Origin: Halogranum amylolyticum | GTDB taxonomy: Archaea > Halobacteriota > Halobacteria > Halobacteriales > Haloferacaceae | DNA length: 64,000 nt | Assembly (NCBI RefSeq): GCF_900110465.1 | Contig: NZ_FODV01000002.1 | Span: 434,001-498,000, forward strand | Direction: 5' to 3' | Shown here: positions 50,512-60,552 of the stretch, one piece after another | Position numbering within the stretch: the stretch's first letter is position 1 | Layout of the letters: every line of letters begins with the position of its first letter | Notes under the pieces: model-generated | What the model saw: only the letters and a program-made list of their open reading frames with translations | The model's database searches: none | Told to the model about the DNA's origin: nothing | Made by a program: the position numbers and the translations under genes

Positions 50512-53196
50512 TCACTCGTCGTGAAGTGTCTCTTGCCACTGCTGGACCTTCGCCATCAGCTCGACCGGCGACGTCTCGGTGACGTCCGTCGAACGGAGTT
50601 CGTCGAGCACCGCCTCGGTCTCGGCGTCGAGTTGGGACGCGTCGGCGCGGCCGTTCGTCGCGGCGACGACTGCAGTACCTTCGTCGCCGGATGGTCCCGA
50701 CGACTCGTCCGCGTCTGACGACCCGCTCTCACCCGAGAACTGCCCCGACCCGAGGTCGAAGACGGCCTGGACGGGTTCGCCGCCACCGTCGCCACCTTTC
50801 GCCTCGATCGCCTTCTCGTCGCGCAGGCGGTCGAGCACGTCCGTCGCGCGGTCGACTACGGGGCGCGGCACGCCCGCGAGGTCCGCGACGTGGATGCCGT
50901 ACGAGCGGTCGGTCGGTCCGTCGACGACGGTCCGGAGGAAGGTCACGTCACCATCGCGCTCGTCTGCGGCGACGTGGACGTTCTCGACACGTGGGAGGTG
51001 GTCGGCGAGGCTCGTCAGTTCATGGTAGTGGGTCGCAAAGAGCGTCTTCGCGCGCACCTCGTTGTGCAGATACTCCGTGGCTGCCCACGCGATCGAGATG
51101 CCGTCGTAGGTGGCAGTTCCTCTCCCCACCTCGTCGAGGATGACGAGCGAGTCCTCGGTGGCGCTGTGGAGGATGTTGCTCAACTCCTGCATCTCGACCA
51201 TGAACGTCGAGCGCCCCTGCGCCAACTCGTCGAGCGCGCCGACGCGGGTGTAGATGCCGTCGACGACGCCGACCGTCGCGCTGCGGGCGGGGACGAAACT
51301 GCCGACCTGCGCCAGAAGGGAAATCAGCGCCGCCTGCCGCATGTAGGTCGACTTCCCGGACATGTTCGGCCCGGTGACGACGAGAAAGCCGCGGTCGCGG
51401 TCGAGCCGGAGATCGTTCGGCACGAAGTCGGTGGTCTGCTCGACGACGGGGTGACGGCCGGCCTCGATCTCGAGCGCGTCGCCCTCGTTCAACTCGGGGC
51501 GGACCCAGTCGTTGCCGGCGGCGTGCGTCGCCAGCGACGACAACGTGTCCACCTCGGCGAGCGCGCGGCCGACGTCCTGCAGCAGTTCGGCCCGCTCGGC
51601 GACTCGGTCGCGCAGCTCTTCGAACAGTTCGTACTCGAGGTCGCCGCGGACCTCCTCGAGGCGGAGGACCTCGCGTTCCTTCTCCTCTAACTCCTCGGTG
51701 ACGTAGCGTTTCGAGTTCTTGAGCGTCTTGATCTGGCGGTAGTGGTCGGGAACGCGGTCGGCATTCGACTTCCCCACCTGGATGTAGTAGCCGTCGGTCT
51801 TGTTTCGGTCGACCTGCAGGTGTTGAATGCCGTGTTCGCGCTTCTCGCGGGGGCCGAGTTCGTCGAGCCACCGCTCTGCGGCCTCGTGGCGCTCGATGAG
51901 GTCGTCCAGTTCGGCGTCGTAGCCGCGCTGGAACAACCCTCCTCGAGTCACTGTCTTCGGCGGATCCTCGGCGAGCGCGTCGTCGAGTTCGTCGTGGAGT
52001 GCCGTCGCCGCGTCCCGGTCGGGTGCCTCGACGACGTCGCGGAGCGGCGAGTCGACCAACCGACTGCCGTCGATGGCGTCGACGAGCGCCGGCAGGACGG
52101 CGAGCGTGTCGCGGACCGACAGCAGTTCTCGCGCGCCCGCGCTCCCGCTGGCCGAGCGACTGGCGAGGCGTTCGAGGTCGTACGCGCCGTCGAGGACGTC
52201 GCGAACCTGCTCGCGGGCGAGCGCCTCCGAGGCGAGCGCCGAGACACAGGCCTGGCGGCGTTCCAACTCGTCGGGGTCGCGGCGCGGGCGGGTCAGCCAC
52301 TCGCGGAGCAGTCGCCCGCCCGGACTCGTCACGGTGTGATCGAGCGTGTCGAGCAACGACCCGTCGCGTCGCCCCTGCATCGTCTCGGTGAGTTCGAGGT
52401 TCCGCTGGGTCGTCGCGTCGAGTTCGAGATGGTCGCGGGCGTGGTACGCCTGCAGGCGCGTCATCGACTGGAGGACGCCCGCGCCCGTCTCGTCGACGTA
52501 GGCGAGGACGGCCCCCGCAGCTCGGACGGCGCGTTCGGAGTCGAGACCGACGCTCTCGAGTGCCTCCTCGCCGAACTGCTCGCGGACGCGACGGCGGGCG
52601 CGTCCCGGCGCGAACGCCTCGGCCTCGTGCAGCGACAGGGAGGCGTCGGTGCCGTCCCGCAGACTCGCGAGGAAGTCGTCGTCACCGCGGAGGTCCGGCC
52701 CCGGCAGCACCTCGGCGGGGGCGAAGCGGTAGAGTTCGGCGTGGGCGTCGGCCGCGTCGGCGACTTCGGTGACGAGGAAGCGCCCCGTGGTGACGTCGGC
52801 GAAAGCGAGGCCGAACCCCTCGGCGTCGCGGACGAGCGCGGCGAGATACTGCGCGTCGGCGTCCGTCGTCTCCAGCAGGGTGCCGGGCGTGACGAGACGA
52901 CGGATCTCGCGGGCGTGGCCGGACTCCGTTTCGTACTGGTCGGCGACGGCGACCCGGTAGCCGCGTTCGACCAGCGCCTTGAGGTAGGGTGTGAGGTCGT
53001 CGAGCGGGACGCCCGCCATCGGGTAGGAAGAGCCGTGCGAAGACTTCTGTGACACCTTCAGGTCGAGTTCTTTCGCGACCAACTCGGCGTCGTCGGCGAA
53101 GAACTCGTAGAAGTCGCCGCACTGCATCGCCAGAATATCGGCGTCCGTCTCCTCCTTGAGGGCGAGAAACTCCCCGACGATACCCGTTGCAGTCAT
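50512..53196 (-). CDS. mutS: DNA mismatch repair protein MutS
   Basis: An 894-residue MutS. The mismatch-binding F-x-E is in GDFYEFF (residues 27-33; F29 and E31). Walker A is GPNMSGKSTYMRQAALIS near 606, Walker B-like DEVGRGTATYDG near 689, and the C-terminal helix-turn-helix region has AGVPRPVVDRATDVLDRL. It recognises mispairs and recruits MutL. The extra C-terminal tail (about 805-894) is acidic and includes GESGSSDADESSGPSGDEG. The ATG at 53196 fits the family start. mutL lies 4 kb away in a separate operon on the same strand. Confidence 0.95.
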   Translation of the reverse strand: MTATGIVGEFLALKEETDADILAMQCGDFYEFFADDAELVAKELDLKVSQKSSHGSSYPMAGVPLDDLTPYLKALVERGYRVAVADQYETESGHAREIRRLVTPGTLLETTDADAQYLAALVRDAEGFGLAFADVTTGRFLVTEVADAADAHAELYRFAPAEVLPGPDLRGDDDFLASLRDGTDASLSLHEAEAFAPGRARRRVREQFGEEALESVGLDSERAVRAAGAVLAYVDETGAGVLQSMTRLQAYHARDHLELDATTQRNLELTETMQGRRDGSLLDTLDHTVTSPGGRLLREWLTRPRRDPDELERRQACVSALASEALAREQVRDVLDGAYDLERLASRSASGSAGARELLSVRDTLAVLPALVDAIDGSRLVDSPLRDVVEAPDRDAATALHDELDDALAEDPPKTVTRGGLFQRGYDAELDDLIERHEAAERWLDELGPREKREHGIQHLQVDRNKTDGYYIQVGKSNADRVPDHYRQIKTLKNSKRYVTEELEEKEREVLRLEEVRGDLEYELFEELRDRVAERAELLQDVGRALAEVDTLSSLATHAAGNDWVRPELNEGDALEIEAGRHPVVEQTTDFVPNDLRLDRDRGFLVVTGPNMSGKSTYMRQAALISLLAQVGSFVPARSATVGVVDGIYTRVGALDELAQGRSTFMVEMQELSNILHSATEDSLVILDEVGRGTATYDGISIAWAATEYLHNEVRAKTLFATHYHELTSLADHLPRVENVHVAADERDGDVTFLRTVVDGPTDRSYGIHVADLAGVPRPVVDRATDVLDRLRDEKAIEAKGGDGGGEPVQAVFDLGSGQFSGESGSSDADESSGPSGDEGTAVVAATNGRADASQLDAETEAVLDELRSTDVTETSPVELMAKVQQWQETLHDE

Positions 53197-53381
53197 AGAC
53201 AGTGCTGGGGGAGACAGCGGCTAAAGCGCTGTGGGTTCCTCGTATGTCGCAGGTCGCTCCACACGGGCCGTCCCTACCCTGTCCGTGCGGCGCGACCGAC
53301 GCGACGTGTGAGTGGTTCGACGGGGAGAAAGTGTAGGTTTCGGCCTGTCAGACGGCCGTCAGACGCGACGACGACGGTCGT

Positions 53382-54047
53382 TCACCGGGAACGGCGAGCG
53401 ACGAGCGCCACTGCGAGCGTCGCCACGAGCGCCGCGACAACGGCGGAGGCGACGCCGAATCCGGGACTCAACACGCCGGTCGGTGCGTCGCTCTCGACGT
53501 AGACGCGGGTAGTCGTGAACGCGCTTCGGCCGCTGGCCTCGTAGGTCACCGTCGACCCGTTCACCGAGGAGGCTCCCTCGGCGCGCTGGACGTCGCCCGG
53601 CATGTTCACCACGTACCGGAGTTCGAAGTCGGTGACGTCGACGCCGCCGCCCGCATCGCCGACCGAGGCGTTGTAGAACGTGGTGTCCTCGTAGACGACG
53701 GTTCCGTCGGTGCGGGTGACGTTCAGCCGTTCGGCGTCGACGGGGTCCCAGCCGGTGACCACGAGCGTCACCGAGGCCCGGTCGCCGTCGAGCGACTGGC
53801 TGATGCTGACGTTGTCGGCGTTCGAGGCGTTGATGTTCGCCCGGAGTTGGCCGGCCAGCGACTCGTACCCCTCGTCGACGGCGGCCTGATTCAGGAGGCC
53901 GTAGACGGTCGTCGAGGTGTTCAGATCCAGTTCGTAGCGGTCGATGGTGCCGTCGGCGGCGACGTCGGACTCGACGCTGACTGTCGCACACCCCGACAGG
54001 AGCAGGAGGACGGCGAGCGCCGCGGTCGCGGAGAAGCGGGTGTCCAT
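53382..54047 (-). CDS. Surface lipoprotein with PGF-CTERM anchor
   Basis: A 221-residue protein that starts MDTRFSATAALAVLLLLSGC, a Sec signal with lipobox LSGC (Cys 20). A beta-rich domain with many Asn/Asp/Thr residues follows (for example NADNVSISQSLDGDRASVTL). The C-terminus is LSPGFGVASAVVAALVATLA with VALVARRSR, a PGF-CTERM/ArtA signal. Two alternative anchors in one protein are seen in some haloarchaea. Its role is unknown. The start is the ATG at 54045-54047; longer frames are antisense. Confidence 0.82.
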   Translation of the reverse strand: MDTRFSATAALAVLLLLSGCATVSVESDVAADGTIDRYELDLNTSTTVYGLLNQAAVDEGYESLAGQLRANINASNADNVSISQSLDGDRASVTLVVTGWDPVDAERLNVTRTDGTVVYEDTTFYNASVGDAGGGVDVTDFELRYVVNMPGDVQRAEGASSVNGSTVTYEASGRSAFTTTRVYVESDAPTGVLSPGFGVASAVVAALVATLAVALVARRSR

Positions 54048-54115
54048 GGTCGGCAAAAGGGCTCGGCGGCGAAATCGTTTGCGCCGGATCGGTAGGCCGT
54101 CCGCACCGTTTCGGG

Positions 54116-55525
54116 CTACTGTTCGGTCTCGACCGCCTCGAGCAGCGTCAGCGTCCGCTCGGCCACCGTCTCCGGGTCGGCCGCGAGCAGTTTCACGATG
54201 GGTTCCTTCCCGTGTGCGCCGCGGTCGACGACGGCGACGGGCGTCTCGCCGGCCGACTCGAAGGCGCGGCGCGCACCCCACTGCATCGTGTTCCCCTCGA
54301 CCGCCGCGAAGTCGTCCGGTTCGGCCGCGCGGTCGAACTCGGCGACGGCGCCGTCGAGCGCCGACAGCGCGGCCTCGACGTCGTCGGCGAACCGGCAGTT
54401 CACGGCGAACCGGAGCGTCGGGTCGACCTCGCGGGCGGCCAGCAGGAAACGCGCGACGTGACTCGACGCGCCGAGTCGGACGCCCCGGTTGGGGTGGACC
54501 CCCGACAGCGTCCGGGTGATGCGGCCCTCGACGGCCGCCGTCTCGTCCGGTGACTCAGCGTACGGCGTCGCACCGACGACGTTCATCCCGACCTCGGGGA
54601 CGAGCAGCGAGACGTCGCGGTCGACGAACCGCTCAACGACGGCGGCCACCTCCTCGACCGTCACCTGCTGATCGGCACGGTCGCGGAGACCGACGAGGTG
54701 GTGGACCGCGCCGGGACCCTTGCCCACGTCGAGACCGTACCGGACCGCTCGCTGGAGGAAGTCGGTGCCGGCCGTCACCGACTCGACCAGCGAGTTCCCT
54801 CGGGCGAGGGTGGCGGCGACGGCGCTCGACAGCGCACACCCAGACCCGTGGGTCGCCTCGGTGTCGACGCGAGGGTGTTCGAACCGGTGGGTGCCGAGGC
54901 CGGTCGGTGCGTCGTCGGTGTACTTCTCGCGGAGGCGATCCGAGACGACGAGCGTGTCGACGACGGTGTCGCCGTCGAGGTGACCGCCCTTCACGAGCGC
55001 CGCCTTCGCTCCCAGCTCGATCAGTGTCTCGCCCGCCTCGCGTGCGCTCTCGTCGTCGGTGACGTCGACACCGGTGAGCACTTCGGCCTCGTCGACGTTC
55101 GGCGTGACGAGCGTCGCGGCGGCGACGAGTTCCTCGTAGGCCGACTCGGCGTCCGACGAGAGCAGACGGTCGCCGCTCGTGGCGACCATCACCGGGTCGA
55201 CCACGACCGGCGCGTCGACGTCGGCGAGTCGCTCGGTCACCGTCTCGACGACGTCGGCGGTGGCGAGCATCCCCGTCTTCACCGCGCCGAGCTCGAAGTC
55301 GTCGACGACGGCGTCGAACTGGGCCTCGATCTCGCTCGTCGGGAGGACGTGTGAGGACGCCACGCCGCGGGTGTTCTGCGCCGTCACGGCGGTCACCACC
55401 GACGTCCCGAAGACGCCGTGGGCTTCCATCGTCTTCAGGTCAGCCTGGATGCCCGCGCCGCCGCCGGAGTCGCTGCCGGCGACAGTGAGCGCGACGGGCG
55501 GCGAGGCGGGTGCGGGTCGGCGCAT
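54116..55525 (-). CDS. thiD: Bifunctional HMP kinase / thiamine-phosphate synthase (ThiD-ThiN)
   Basis: A 469-residue fusion. ThiD (residues about 10-270) starts with [20 protein letters not shown], has [11 protein letters not shown] and ends with [18 protein letters not shown] (catalytic GSGC loop). It phosphorylates hydroxymethylpyrimidine and its phosphate in thiamine synthesis. ThiN (about 295-465) begins [20 protein letters not shown] and includes [16 protein letters not shown] and [15 protein letters not shown]. ThiN joins pyrimidine and thiazole units in archaea. The ATG at 55523-55525 shares a base with the stop of the HypE/PurM-like gene, so the two are coupled. A longer open frame upstream is antisense to that gene. 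Confidence 0.92.
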   Translation of the reverse strand: MRRPAPASPPVALTVAGSDSGGGAGIQADLKTMEAHGVFGTSVVTAVTAQNTRGVASSHVLPTSEIEAQFDAVVDDFELGAVKTGMLATADVVETVTERLADVDAPVVVDPVMVATSGDRLLSSDAESAYEELVAAATLVTPNVDEAEVLTGVDVTDDESAREAGETLIELGAKAALVKGGHLDGDTVVDTLVVSDRLREKYTDDAPTGLGTHRFEHPRVDTEATHGSGCALSSAVAATLARGNSLVESVTAGTDFLQRAVRYGLDVGKGPGAVHHLVGLRDRADQQVTVEEVAAVVERFVDRDVSLLVPEVGMNVVGATPYAESPDETAAVEGRITRTLSGVHPNRGVRLGASSHVARFLLAAREVDPTLRFAVNCRFADDVEAALSALDGAVAEFDRAAEPDDFAAVEGNTMQWGARRAFESAGETPVAVVDRGAHGKEPIVKLLAADPETVAERTLTLLEAVETEQ

Positions 55526-56565
55526 CACTCCTCGCCCTCCCGTGCCTGCAACTCGGCCATGTACTCCTCGAACGCCCCCCAGAACGGGTCGACCTCCGGA
55601 TGAGGGACCTCCTCGCCGTCGACGCGGAGTCCGGACCCCTCTACCACCTCGCCGACGGCGGCCGCCGGGATACCCTCCCGGTCGAGCGCGCCGAGGACGG
55701 CGTCGGCCTCGTCCGGTGCGACCGTCACGAGGAGCGTCCCCTCGCTGATGGCGTGCCACGGATCGATGCCGAAGAACTCGCAGGCCTCGCGGACGCCCGG
55801 GAGGACGGGGACCGAGTCGCGGTCGACGTCGATGCCGACGCCCGCCGCGCGGGCCAGTTCGTAGAGGCCGCCGTAGACGCCGCACTCGGTCGCGTCGTGC
55901 ATCGCGGTGACGTCGCCCGCCGCCGCGGCGACCATCGCGTCTCTGACCGGGCTCATGTCGTCGAAGCGGTCCTGCGCCGCGTCGACGGTCGCGTCGTCGA
56001 GGCCGCTCTCCCGCATGAGCGGGTCGAACTGGAGGCTCAGGAGACCGGTCGCCTCGACGGCCGGTCCCTTGGTGACAACGACGGTGTCGCCGACGCGCGC
56101 GCCGTCGGGCCGCACGAGATCGACGGGGTCGCCGACGGCGACGCTGGTCGCGCCGCCGACCATCGGATAGTTACAGCCGGCGTAGCGGGCGGTGTGACCC
56201 GTGACGATGCTGACGTCTAACTTGCGGGCCTCGGCGTCGAACGTCTCCAGCAGCGTCCGGAGCTGGGCGTCGGTGATCTCCGGTGGGAGGTTGAAGTCGA
56301 CCGCCAGATGTGTCGGCGGCAACCCGGAGACTGCGACGTCGCTGACGAGGATGTGGAAGGCGAACCACGCCGCGCGCTCGAAGCCGAGCGAGGGCATCAC
56401 GAAGACGGGGTCGGTCGCCAGCGCGACCGCTCGGTCACCGACGTCGACGACGCCGAAGTCGACGCCGTGCTGCGGTGGCAGGCGAACGTCGTCGCGGTCG
56501 GCACCCAGGTTCGGGTAGACGTACTCGTCGAAGAACGCCCTGTCTATCTTGCCGAGTTCGGACAT
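55525..56565 (-). CDS. AIR synthase-like protein (HypE/PurM family)
   Basis: A 346-residue protein of the AIR synthase family. The N-terminal domain has [20 protein letters not shown] and [20 protein letters not shown], where the Asp and Ser bind ATP and metal. The C-terminal domain has [20 protein letters not shown]. It is closest to HypE-type proteins, but no hyp or hydrogenase genes are near and the C-terminal Cys of HypE is not seen (ends REGEE). Translational coupling to thiD-thiN suggests a kinase or dehydratase in thiamine or purine metabolism. The activity is unproved. Confidence 0.85.
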   Translation of the reverse strand: MSELGKIDRAFFDEYVYPNLGADRDDVRLPPQHGVDFGVVDVGDRAVALATDPVFVMPSLGFERAAWFAFHILVSDVAVSGLPPTHLAVDFNLPPEITDAQLRTLLETFDAEARKLDVSIVTGHTARYAGCNYPMVGGATSVAVGDPVDLVRPDGARVGDTVVVTKGPAVEATGLLSLQFDPLMRESGLDDATVDAAQDRFDDMSPVRDAMVAAAAGDVTAMHDATECGVYGGLYELARAAGVGIDVDRDSVPVLPGVREACEFFGIDPWHAISEGTLLVTVAPDEADAVLGALDREGIPAAAVGEVVEGSGLRVDGEEVPHPEVDPFWGAFEEYMAELQAREGEE

Positions 56566-56718
56566 ACGTGGTGGTATTATTCGGTTGTACTAAGTTGTGT
56601 GCCTCGGGAAGACGTGACCGACCCTGTGGCTTCGGTGGCGACCGAGTCGACGCAGACGACAATCGCTCGGAATGTGACAGCCGGTGTCTTATTCAGGGAC
56701 GGCCGTGTAGCGTGGCCC

Positions 56719-57240
56719 ATGCAGACGCCGCGGACCGACGGAGGCAGCGACGAGGGGTATCTGGAGTACGCGCTACGGAACCTTCGCCACCCGGTGAGCG
56801 CCATCGCCGGCGGTGTCGCCGGGATGGCGGTGATGAGTCTCCTGTTACTCCTCTTGGAGGTCGAGACACGCGAACGGATCGGCGTCTTCGAGGCGGTCGC
56901 CCGCTTCGCCGGCCAACCGGGGAACATCTCTCTCGGGTTCGTCCTGTTCCTCGTGGCCGGCGGTCTCGCGTGGCCGCTGCTGTTCTTGGCGCTCGAGGAG
57001 TACATCCCGATGGGGCCGGACCCGGCCACTCGCGGGGCGGTGTTCGCGGCGGTGCTCTGGGTCGCCTTCGTCATCCTCGGACGCGGCGGTCTCGGCGGCC
57101 CGCTGCTCGTCATCTACGCCGCCTTCACGCTCCTCTCGCATCTCGCCTACGGGTTCGTCCTCGGCGCAGTGTACGGACGGCTCACCGGAACGACGGCCGA
57201 CCGGCTGGGGGAGACACCGTCGGTCGAAACCTCACGGTAG
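56719..57240 (+). CDS. DUF6789-type membrane protein
   Basis: A 173-residue protein with four predicted helices (residues about 28-48, 70-92, 103-122 and 130-152). It starts MQTPRTDGGSDEGYLEYALR and contains LRHPVSAIAGGVAGMAVMSL and EEYIPMGPDPATRGAVFAAV, both typical of DUF6789, which often lies by terminal oxidase genes in haloarchaea. Here the oxidase subunit I gene follows by 75 bases. I choose the ATG at 56719, about 30 bases after CTTATTC. It may help oxidase assembly, but that is inference from context. Confidence 0.78.
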   Translation: MQTPRTDGGSDEGYLEYALRNLRHPVSAIAGGVAGMAVMSLLLLLLEVETRERIGVFEAVARFAGQPGNISLGFVLFLVAGGLAWPLLFLALEEYIPMGPDPATRGAVFAAVLWVAFVILGRGGLGGPLLVIYAAFTLLSHLAYGFVLGAVYGRLTGTTADRLGETPSVETSR

Positions 57241-57286
57241 TTCCTCCGGCGGGTAGCTATTTCACCTCCCCGTCCTAAGGGGGGAT

Positions 57287-57331
57287 ATGCTCGTCGGGAC
57301 CCCCTGTACTGGGACGTGGTACCCGTGGTAG
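57287..57331 (+). other. Leader ORF (14 codons) overlapping the oxidase start
   Basis: The ATG at 57287 follows GCTATTTCA (57255-57263) by about 27 bases, so it would begin a leaderless mRNA. The frame MLVGTPCTGTWYPW ends at 57331, overlapping the oxidase GTG at 57316 in another frame. It may couple or limit translation. It may also be chance. Confidence 0.3.
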
Positions 57332-59082
57332 CGTTCGCATCTGGGCTGGTTCTCGTGACACTCGTTCTCACGACCCTCGCCGTCGGAGCGGTCGTACATC
57401 GGATTCGTCGAGACGGTGGAAGCGGCGCTAACACCAACACCGCCGCTGCCGACGGTGGGCTCTTGCGTGGGACACGTGTCCGAACCGAGAAGCCGCTCGG
57501 CGTGTTCCGCTGGTTGACGACCGTCGACCACAAGGACATCGGCATCCTGTACCTCCTGTTCGGGACCGTCGCCGCCCTCTGGGGCGGGACCGACGGGATG
57601 ATGATCCGTACCGAACTGTTCACCGCGGCGACCGACGTCTGGGGCGCCGAGACGTACAACGCGCTGTTCACCACCCACGGGTTCACGATGCTGTTCTTCT
57701 TCGTGACACCCGTGTTCACCGGGTTCGCCAACTACTTCCTCCCCATCCTGCTCGACGCCGACGACATGGCGTTCCCACGCATCAACGCCATCGCCTTCTG
57801 GCTGCTGCCGCCGGCGTTCTTCATGGTGCGAGCGGGACTCATCACCGAAATCATGGCGAAGATGCTGCTCGCCGTCGGCGTCCGCAGCGAGGTCCTCTTC
57901 GCGCTCGAGCCACCGACGACGGGGTGGACGCTCTACACACCGTTGGCGACGCAGCTAGCAAACCCGCAGGTCGACATCCTCCTACTCGGACTCCATCTGA
58001 GCGGTCTCGCGACGGTCATGGGCGCGATCAACATCCTCGTCACGGTGTTCACCGAACGCGGCGAGGGCGTCGACTGGAGCAACCTCGACATCTTCACGTG
58101 GACGATGCTCACCACGAGCGGTATCATCATCTTCGCGTTCCCGATGCTCGGGAGTGCGGTCCTGATGCTGCTGCTCGACCGGAACTTCGGGACGACGTTC
58201 TTCGTCGTCGAAGGCGGTGGGCCCATCCTCTGGCAACATCTGTTCTGGTTCTTCGGCCACCCCGAAGTGTACATCCTCGTGTTGCCGGCGCTCGGTCTCG
58301 TCAGCCTCATCCTCCCGAAGTTCTCCGGACGGCGGCTGTTCGGGTTCAAGTTCGTCGTCTACTCGACGCTCGCCATCGGCGTGCTGTCGTTCGGCGTCTG
58401 GGCACACCACATGTTCACGACCGGCATCGACCCCCGTCTGCGGGCGTCGTTCATGGTCGTCACACTCGCCATCGCCGTCCCCTCTGCGGTCAAGACGTTC
58501 AACTGGATGACGACGATGTGGACGGGGCGGATCCGTCTCACCGCGCCGATGATCTTCTGCGTCGGCGGAATCGGGCTGTTCGTCATCGGCGGCGTCACCG
58601 GCGTCTTCCTCGCATCGATCCCGGTCGACGTCCTCCTGCACGACACCTACTACGTCGTCGGCCACTTCCACTTCATCGTGATGGGGATCATCTCCTTCGC
58701 CGGGTTCGCCGCGAGCTACTACTGGTTCCCCATCCTCACGGGGCGGATGTACAACAAGACGCTCGCGCGGACGCAGGCGTACCTCAGCATCGTCGGCGTC
58801 ATCGTGACGTTCTCGCCGATGATGATCATGGGACAGATGGGGCTGCCGCGCCGGTCGGCGCAGTATCCCGTCCAGTTCGAGCTGCTCCAGCAGGTCGCCA
58901 CCGCCGGCGCGTTCCTCCTCGGCTTCGCGGCGATCCTCTGGGTGGTCAACATGCTCCAGTCGTACCGACTGGGCTCGATCGTCACCGACCCCGACCCGTG
59001 GAACCTCAAGGAGTCGGGGCAGTTCACCCGCGAGTGGCAGTGGTTCGAAGAGCGGATCGACGACCGGACGAAGACGCGCTGA
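57316..59082 (+). CDS. coxA: Heme-copper terminal oxidase subunit I
   Basis: A 588-residue type A oxidase core. After one extra N-terminal helix, the classical subunit I follows. The low-spin heme His is in TTHGFTMLFFF (about 119), and the CuB site is in WFFGHPEVYILVLPALG (about 311-327) and WAHHMFTTG (about 361). The high-spin heme pair is in YYVVGHFHFIVMG (about 445). GHPEVY has the proton-channel Glu, and the Lys of PSAVKTFNW fits the K channel. It reduces O2 to water and pumps protons. The GTG start is preceded by a small overlapping ORF. No subunit II or III is visible here. Confidence 0.95.
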   Translation: MVPVVAFASGLVLVTLVLTTLAVGAVVHRIRRDGGSGANTNTAAADGGLLRGTRVRTEKPLGVFRWLTTVDHKDIGILYLLFGTVAALWGGTDGMMIRTELFTAATDVWGAETYNALFTTHGFTMLFFFVTPVFTGFANYFLPILLDADDMAFPRINAIAFWLLPPAFFMVRAGLITEIMAKMLLAVGVRSEVLFALEPPTTGWTLYTPLATQLANPQVDILLLGLHLSGLATVMGAINILVTVFTERGEGVDWSNLDIFTWTMLTTSGIIIFAFPMLGSAVLMLLLDRNFGTTFFVVEGGGPILWQHLFWFFGHPEVYILVLPALGLVSLILPKFSGRRLFGFKFVVYSTLAIGVLSFGVWAHHMFTTGIDPRLRASFMVVTLAIAVPSAVKTFNWMTTMWTGRIRLTAPMIFCVGGIGLFVIGGVTGVFLASIPVDVLLHDTYYVVGHFHFIVMGIISFAGFAASYYWFPILTGRMYNKTLARTQAYLSIVGVIVTFSPMMIMGQMGLPRRSAQYPVQFELLQQVATAGAFLLGFAAILWVVNMLQSYRLGSIVTDPDPWNLKESGQFTREWQWFEERIDDRTKTR

Positions 59083-59111
59083 ACGTCGCCGACCGCGGTA
59101 GCGACCGCCGC

Positions 59112-59747
59112 TTACTCTCCTTTCGGTTCGGTCGATCCGTTCTCGAGCGACGGCGACTCGTCGGCCGTCGACGCCGCACTCGTCTCCGGCAGTTCGTCGA
59201 CGAGGACGACCGCCTCGCCGTCGATCAGTTCGGTCCCGGCCTCGTCGGTGACGACGGTCGTCAGTCGGTACTGCCAGTCGCCGAGCTCCTCGACGATCTC
59301 GCACTCGGCGGTGAACCGCCCGCCCATCGTCGCCGGCGCGTTGAACGAGGTGTCCTGTGAGAGGTAGACCGTCAGCCCCGGGAGGCGAGCGAGCGCGGCG
59401 CTGACGAGCCCCGAAACGAGCGTCCCGTGGGCGATGCGCCCGCCGAACCGCGTCTCACCCGCGAACTCGCCGTCGAGGTGGAGACGGTTGGTGTCACCAC
59501 TCGTCCGGGCGAAGGTGTCGATATCGTCCTCAGAGAAGGACTTCTCGAAGACGACCGAGTCGCCGACGGCGAGGTTCTCCCGCCGTTCGACCGTCCGCGT
59601 CGCGGTCCACTCCTCGTCGTCGTAGGCGACGCCGGGGTCGCGTCCGCCCGCCGACTGCTCGTCTACGCTCGTAGCTCTCGTCGCGTCCATCGAGGCGTCT
59701 GGAGTTCGACTGGCCATCTCGTCACTCACTACTCCCGTCTTCTGCAT
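59112..59747 (-). CDS. MaoC-like hydratase
   Basis: A 211-residue MaoC/PhaJ-like protein with a hotdog fold. The hydratase 2 motif reads FARTSGDTNRLHLDGEFAGE and FGGRIAHG (residues about 77-107), where Asp and His are catalytic. The first 60 and last 30 residues are low-complexity and acidic. Such enzymes hydrate enoyl-CoA, often with R-specificity, which suits the 3-hydroxybutyrate theme, though not adjacent to bdhA. The ATG at 59745-59747 starts the frame; internal ATG codons are possible. It converges with the oxidase gene. Confidence 0.85.
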   Translation of the reverse strand: MQKTGVVSDEMASRTPDASMDATRATSVDEQSAGGRDPGVAYDDEEWTATRTVERRENLAVGDSVVFEKSFSEDDIDTFARTSGDTNRLHLDGEFAGETRFGGRIAHGTLVSGLVSAALARLPGLTVYLSQDTSFNAPATMGGRFTAECEIVEELGDWQYRLTTVVTDEAGTELIDGEAVVLVDELPETSAASTADESPSLENGSTEPKGE

Positions 59748-59907
59748 TATTATTCAGGAGGTAAGCGTCGCTCGCAGCGGTGCTTAGTGACGTGTTAACA
59801 TCAAACGAGAGACGTCACGACAGTTGTCGTACCTCGGACTCGCCCGCCCGCGAGGGTCGCACACCCGACCAACCCTCTTTTGTCCGCCAGACCACTCTCG
59901 ACGTACG

Positions 59908-60540
59908 ATGAGTCAGGAGCACTCCGAACGGATCACCGTGTACTCGGACTACGTCTGTCCCTTCTGCTACCTCGGTCGGCACTCGCTGCAGCAGTATCAG
60001 GAGACCCGCGAGGAGGAACTCGCCGTCGACTGGCATCCCTTCGACCTCCGGAGCGGGAAGCGAAAGCCGGACGGCACCATCGACCACTCGGTCGACGACG
60101 GGAAGGACGACGACTACTACGAGCAGGCCAAGGAGAACGTCCGCCGACTGCAGGAGAAGTACGACGTCGAGATGGATCTCGACATCGCCACGGACGTCGA
60201 CTCGCTGCCCGCACAGATCGCCTCCTACTACGTCAAGGGGCACTACGACCACGAGACGTGGCTCGACTTCGACGTCGCCGTCTTCGAGGCGCTGTGGCAG
60301 GACGGCGAAGACATCGGCGACGAGGACCTGCTCGTCGACCTCGCCGAAGACGTCGGGATCGACGGCGACGAGATCCGCGCGGCGCTCGACGACGAGACGC
60401 TCCGCGAGGAGGTCCGCGAGCAGTTCACCGAGGCACAGCAACAGGGCGTCACGGGCGTCCCGACATTCGCCTACGAGGGCTACGCGGCCCGCGGGGCGGT
60501 CCCACCGGAGCAGTTGCGGCGACTCGTCGAGGGGACCTGA
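59908..60540 (+). CDS. DsbA-family (FrnE-like) oxidoreductase
   Basis: A 210-residue thioredoxin-fold protein of the 2-hydroxychromene isomerase/FrnE group. It starts MSQEHSERITVYSDYVCPFC with the redox pair C17-C20, has a helical insertion (GKDDDYYEQAKENVRRLQEK) and the cis-Pro segment QGVTGVPTFAYEG near 187. It has no signal peptide, so it acts inside the cell. FrnE-like proteins catalyse dithiol-disulfide exchange and respond to stress. It is divergent from the MaoC gene. Starts at the ATG 59908. Confidence 0.9.
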   Translation: MSQEHSERITVYSDYVCPFCYLGRHSLQQYQETREEELAVDWHPFDLRSGKRKPDGTIDHSVDDGKDDDYYEQAKENVRRLQEKYDVEMDLDIATDVDSLPAQIASYYVKGHYDHETWLDFDVAVFEALWQDGEDIGDEDLLVDLAEDVGIDGDEIRAALDDETLREEVREQFTEAQQQGVTGVPTFAYEGYAARGAVPPEQLRRLVEGT

Positions 60541-60552
60541 ACGCGCGACCGT

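Noticed and set aside
57924..59360. A 478-codon plus-strand open frame over the oxidase gene
   Set aside because: It has Arg/Asp/His-rich random composition and lies on the highly conserved oxidase subunit I.
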